Below are positions 5,918-6,801 of a stretch of DNA of 6,801 bases, piece after piece. Position 1 is the stretch's first letter, and every line of letters begins with the position of its first letter. Made by a program: the position numbers and the translations under genes. This stretch comes from Negativicutes bacterium (lineage in GTDB: Bacteria > Bacillota > Negativicutes > SKW292), in assembly GCA_026416215.1 (NCBI GenBank), contig JAOAFP010000080.1, forward strand, positions 1 through 6,801, read 5' to 3'. The notes below the pieces were generated by a model, which worked only from the letters and a program-made list of their open reading frames with translations, searched no databases and was not told the DNA's origin.

Positions 5918-6801
5918 CTAGTCAGTTCGTTTTTTGGCCCACAGCGACGGCAGGACAAACAGCAGCATTACGGCTGACGCTCCCAACCAGAATCCAATGA
6001 TGTCGTCAAAATTGTACACTGTCTTACCGTCAACCACCTTTTTGGCCGCATCCATCAGGATCCCGTTGACAATATCCTGGACCATCGCCCCGATATAGGC
6101 CAGAAGGCCGATGGTTCCCATAGCCGCGCCGGCTGCCTTGGTCGGGGAAAGTTCAACCGCCAGCAACCCGCCGATGAAGCAAAGCAGTACACCCAGCGAA
6201 AAACCAAACCCTCCCAGCATAAAGGTTGAATAAGTAATATTACCGGCCGGGGCAAAGCAGAACAGCGCCAGGAACACGATGAGCAAAATGCTGAACAGAA
6301 CCGTGGTCAGTGCTGAGCGCCCACGGAATATCTTGGTCGCGATAAAACCCGATGCAGCCGAGCCCAGGGCTCCCATTATCGGCGTGACAGCCAGAACGCT
6401 ACCGGCCGCCACCAGCGACAATCCCTTGGTTTCCTGCAGAAAGATGATCCCCCAGCTGTTTATTGCGTACCGGACTATTCCCATACACGATGCACTGATG
6501 CCGATCAGCCACACATAGGGGTTCTTCAGCACCAGTTTCTGCGCTTCCCAGATGCTCAGCTCGGATTTTGCCTTTTGCTCGGGGGGACGCTCACCTTTGT
6601 AGTCAATAACGCTGGGCAACCCGTAAACCTGTGGGCGGTCGTACATGAACTTGTAGACCAGGTACGCCCCGACAATACCAGTAACGCCGGCCCAGGTAAA
6701 GGCCGACTGCCAGCCGAACTTGCTGACCACGATCGCCGTGCCGATAAAGGTAACCGCCTCACCGACATAGTGCGAAATGCTCCACACCCCATACCTCACA
6801 C
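5918..6801 (-). CDS. OPA-family major facilitator transporter (UhpC/GlpT-like), C-terminal part, N-terminus outside the window
   Basis: This inner-membrane carrier belongs to the organophosphate:phosphate antiporter branch of the major facilitator superfamily, whose members exchange glycerol-3-phosphate or hexose phosphates for phosphate or act as sugar-phosphate sensors. About 294 residues are present and the reading frame runs off the right edge, so the first four or so membrane segments are missing; the GTG near the edge is most likely an internal valine. Family-like stretches are VWSISHYVGEA at the start, the DRPQVYGLPSV loop near 54-64, the LKNPYVWLIG and YAINSWGIIFLQET region near 91-124, and LSPTKAAGAAMGTIGLLAYIGA near 217-238. 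Several hydrophobic helices alternate with short loops, and the tail ends in LWAKKRTD. Overall resemblance is closest to UhpC-type proteins, but the substrate cannot be set from this fragment. A terminator follows, so it is a separate transcription unit. Confidence 0.85.
   Translation of the reverse strand, partial: VRYGVWSISHYVGEAVTFIGTAIVVSKFGWQSAFTWAGVTGIVGAYLVYKFMYDRPQVYGLPSVIDYKGERPPEQKAKSELSIWEAQKLVLKNPYVWLIGISASCMGIVRYAINSWGIIFLQETKGLSLVAAGSVLAVTPIMGALGSAASGFIATKIFRGRSALTTVLFSILLIVFLALFCFAPAGNITYSTFMLGGFGFSLGVLLCFIGGLLAVELSPTKAAGAAMGTIGLLAYIGAMVQDIVNGILMDAAKKVVDGKTVYNFDDIIGFWLGASAVMLLFVLPSLWAKKRTD

Noticed and set aside
5727..5921. Plus-strand 64-codon open frame in the intergenic region
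   Set aside because: It runs through the transporter terminator hairpin and into the end of the transporter gene, and its product has no recognisable features.
1..6801. tRNA, rRNA, CRISPR array, insertion sequence or phage genes
   Set aside because: No regularly spaced repeats, cloverleaf-like tRNA, rRNA motif, transposase or terminal inverted repeats were seen by eye. The region is densely filled with housekeeping genes.

Overview
The window is a compact bacterial housekeeping region, with every supported gene on the minus strand, so the biological order runs from high to low coordinates. Gene content suggests a member of the Bacillota: acpS beside a fused NAD(P)HX repair enzyme, an AMIN plus Amidase_3 cell-wall amidase, and a tsaE, tsaB-rimI, tsaD cluster. 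The Negativicutes (Sporomusa-like) are one possibility. The DNA is GC-rich by eye; composition was not counted, and the lineage guess is inference.

Layout from right to left. (1) 6801-5918: the C-terminal part of an OPA-type major facilitator transporter (UhpC/GlpT-like), cut by the window edge and followed by a clear intrinsic terminator (5831-5863). (2) 5830-5622: a non-coding stretch with a good extended -10 promoter (5705-5734) and a probable leader of about 75 nt. The leader holds two hairpins and a possible 7-codon upstream ORF whose stop overlaps the ribosome-binding site of the next gene. (3) 5621-1827: a tightly packed four-gene operon with gaps of 3 to 5 nt: a small GAF-domain protein of unknown role, AcpS (holo-ACP synthase), bifunctional NnrE/NnrD (NAD(P)HX epimerase/dehydratase), and a secreted N-acetylmuramoyl-L-alanine amidase. 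(4) 1827-1792: a perfect 13-bp hairpin, likely a terminator in both directions, abutting the amidase stop codon. (5) 1776-1: the tRNA t6A modification cluster: tsaE, a fused tsaB-rimI, and the first 40 codons of tsaD, which runs off the left edge.

TsaE, TsaB and TsaD make the threonylcarbamoyl-adenosine modification at position 37 of ANN-decoding tRNAs. RimI, fused to TsaB here, belongs to the family that acetylates the N-terminus of ribosomal protein S18. AcpS activates acyl carrier protein for lipid synthesis, Nnr repairs damaged NAD(P)H, and the amidase trims peptidoglycan.

I see no mobile element, CRISPR array, rRNA or tRNA, and no convincing undescribed defence or biosynthetic system. 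The points most worth a second look are the TsaB-RimI fusion, a G10 homopolymer inside tsaB, the terminator between the amidase and tsaE, the leader ahead of the GAF gene, and the orphan GAF protein itself.
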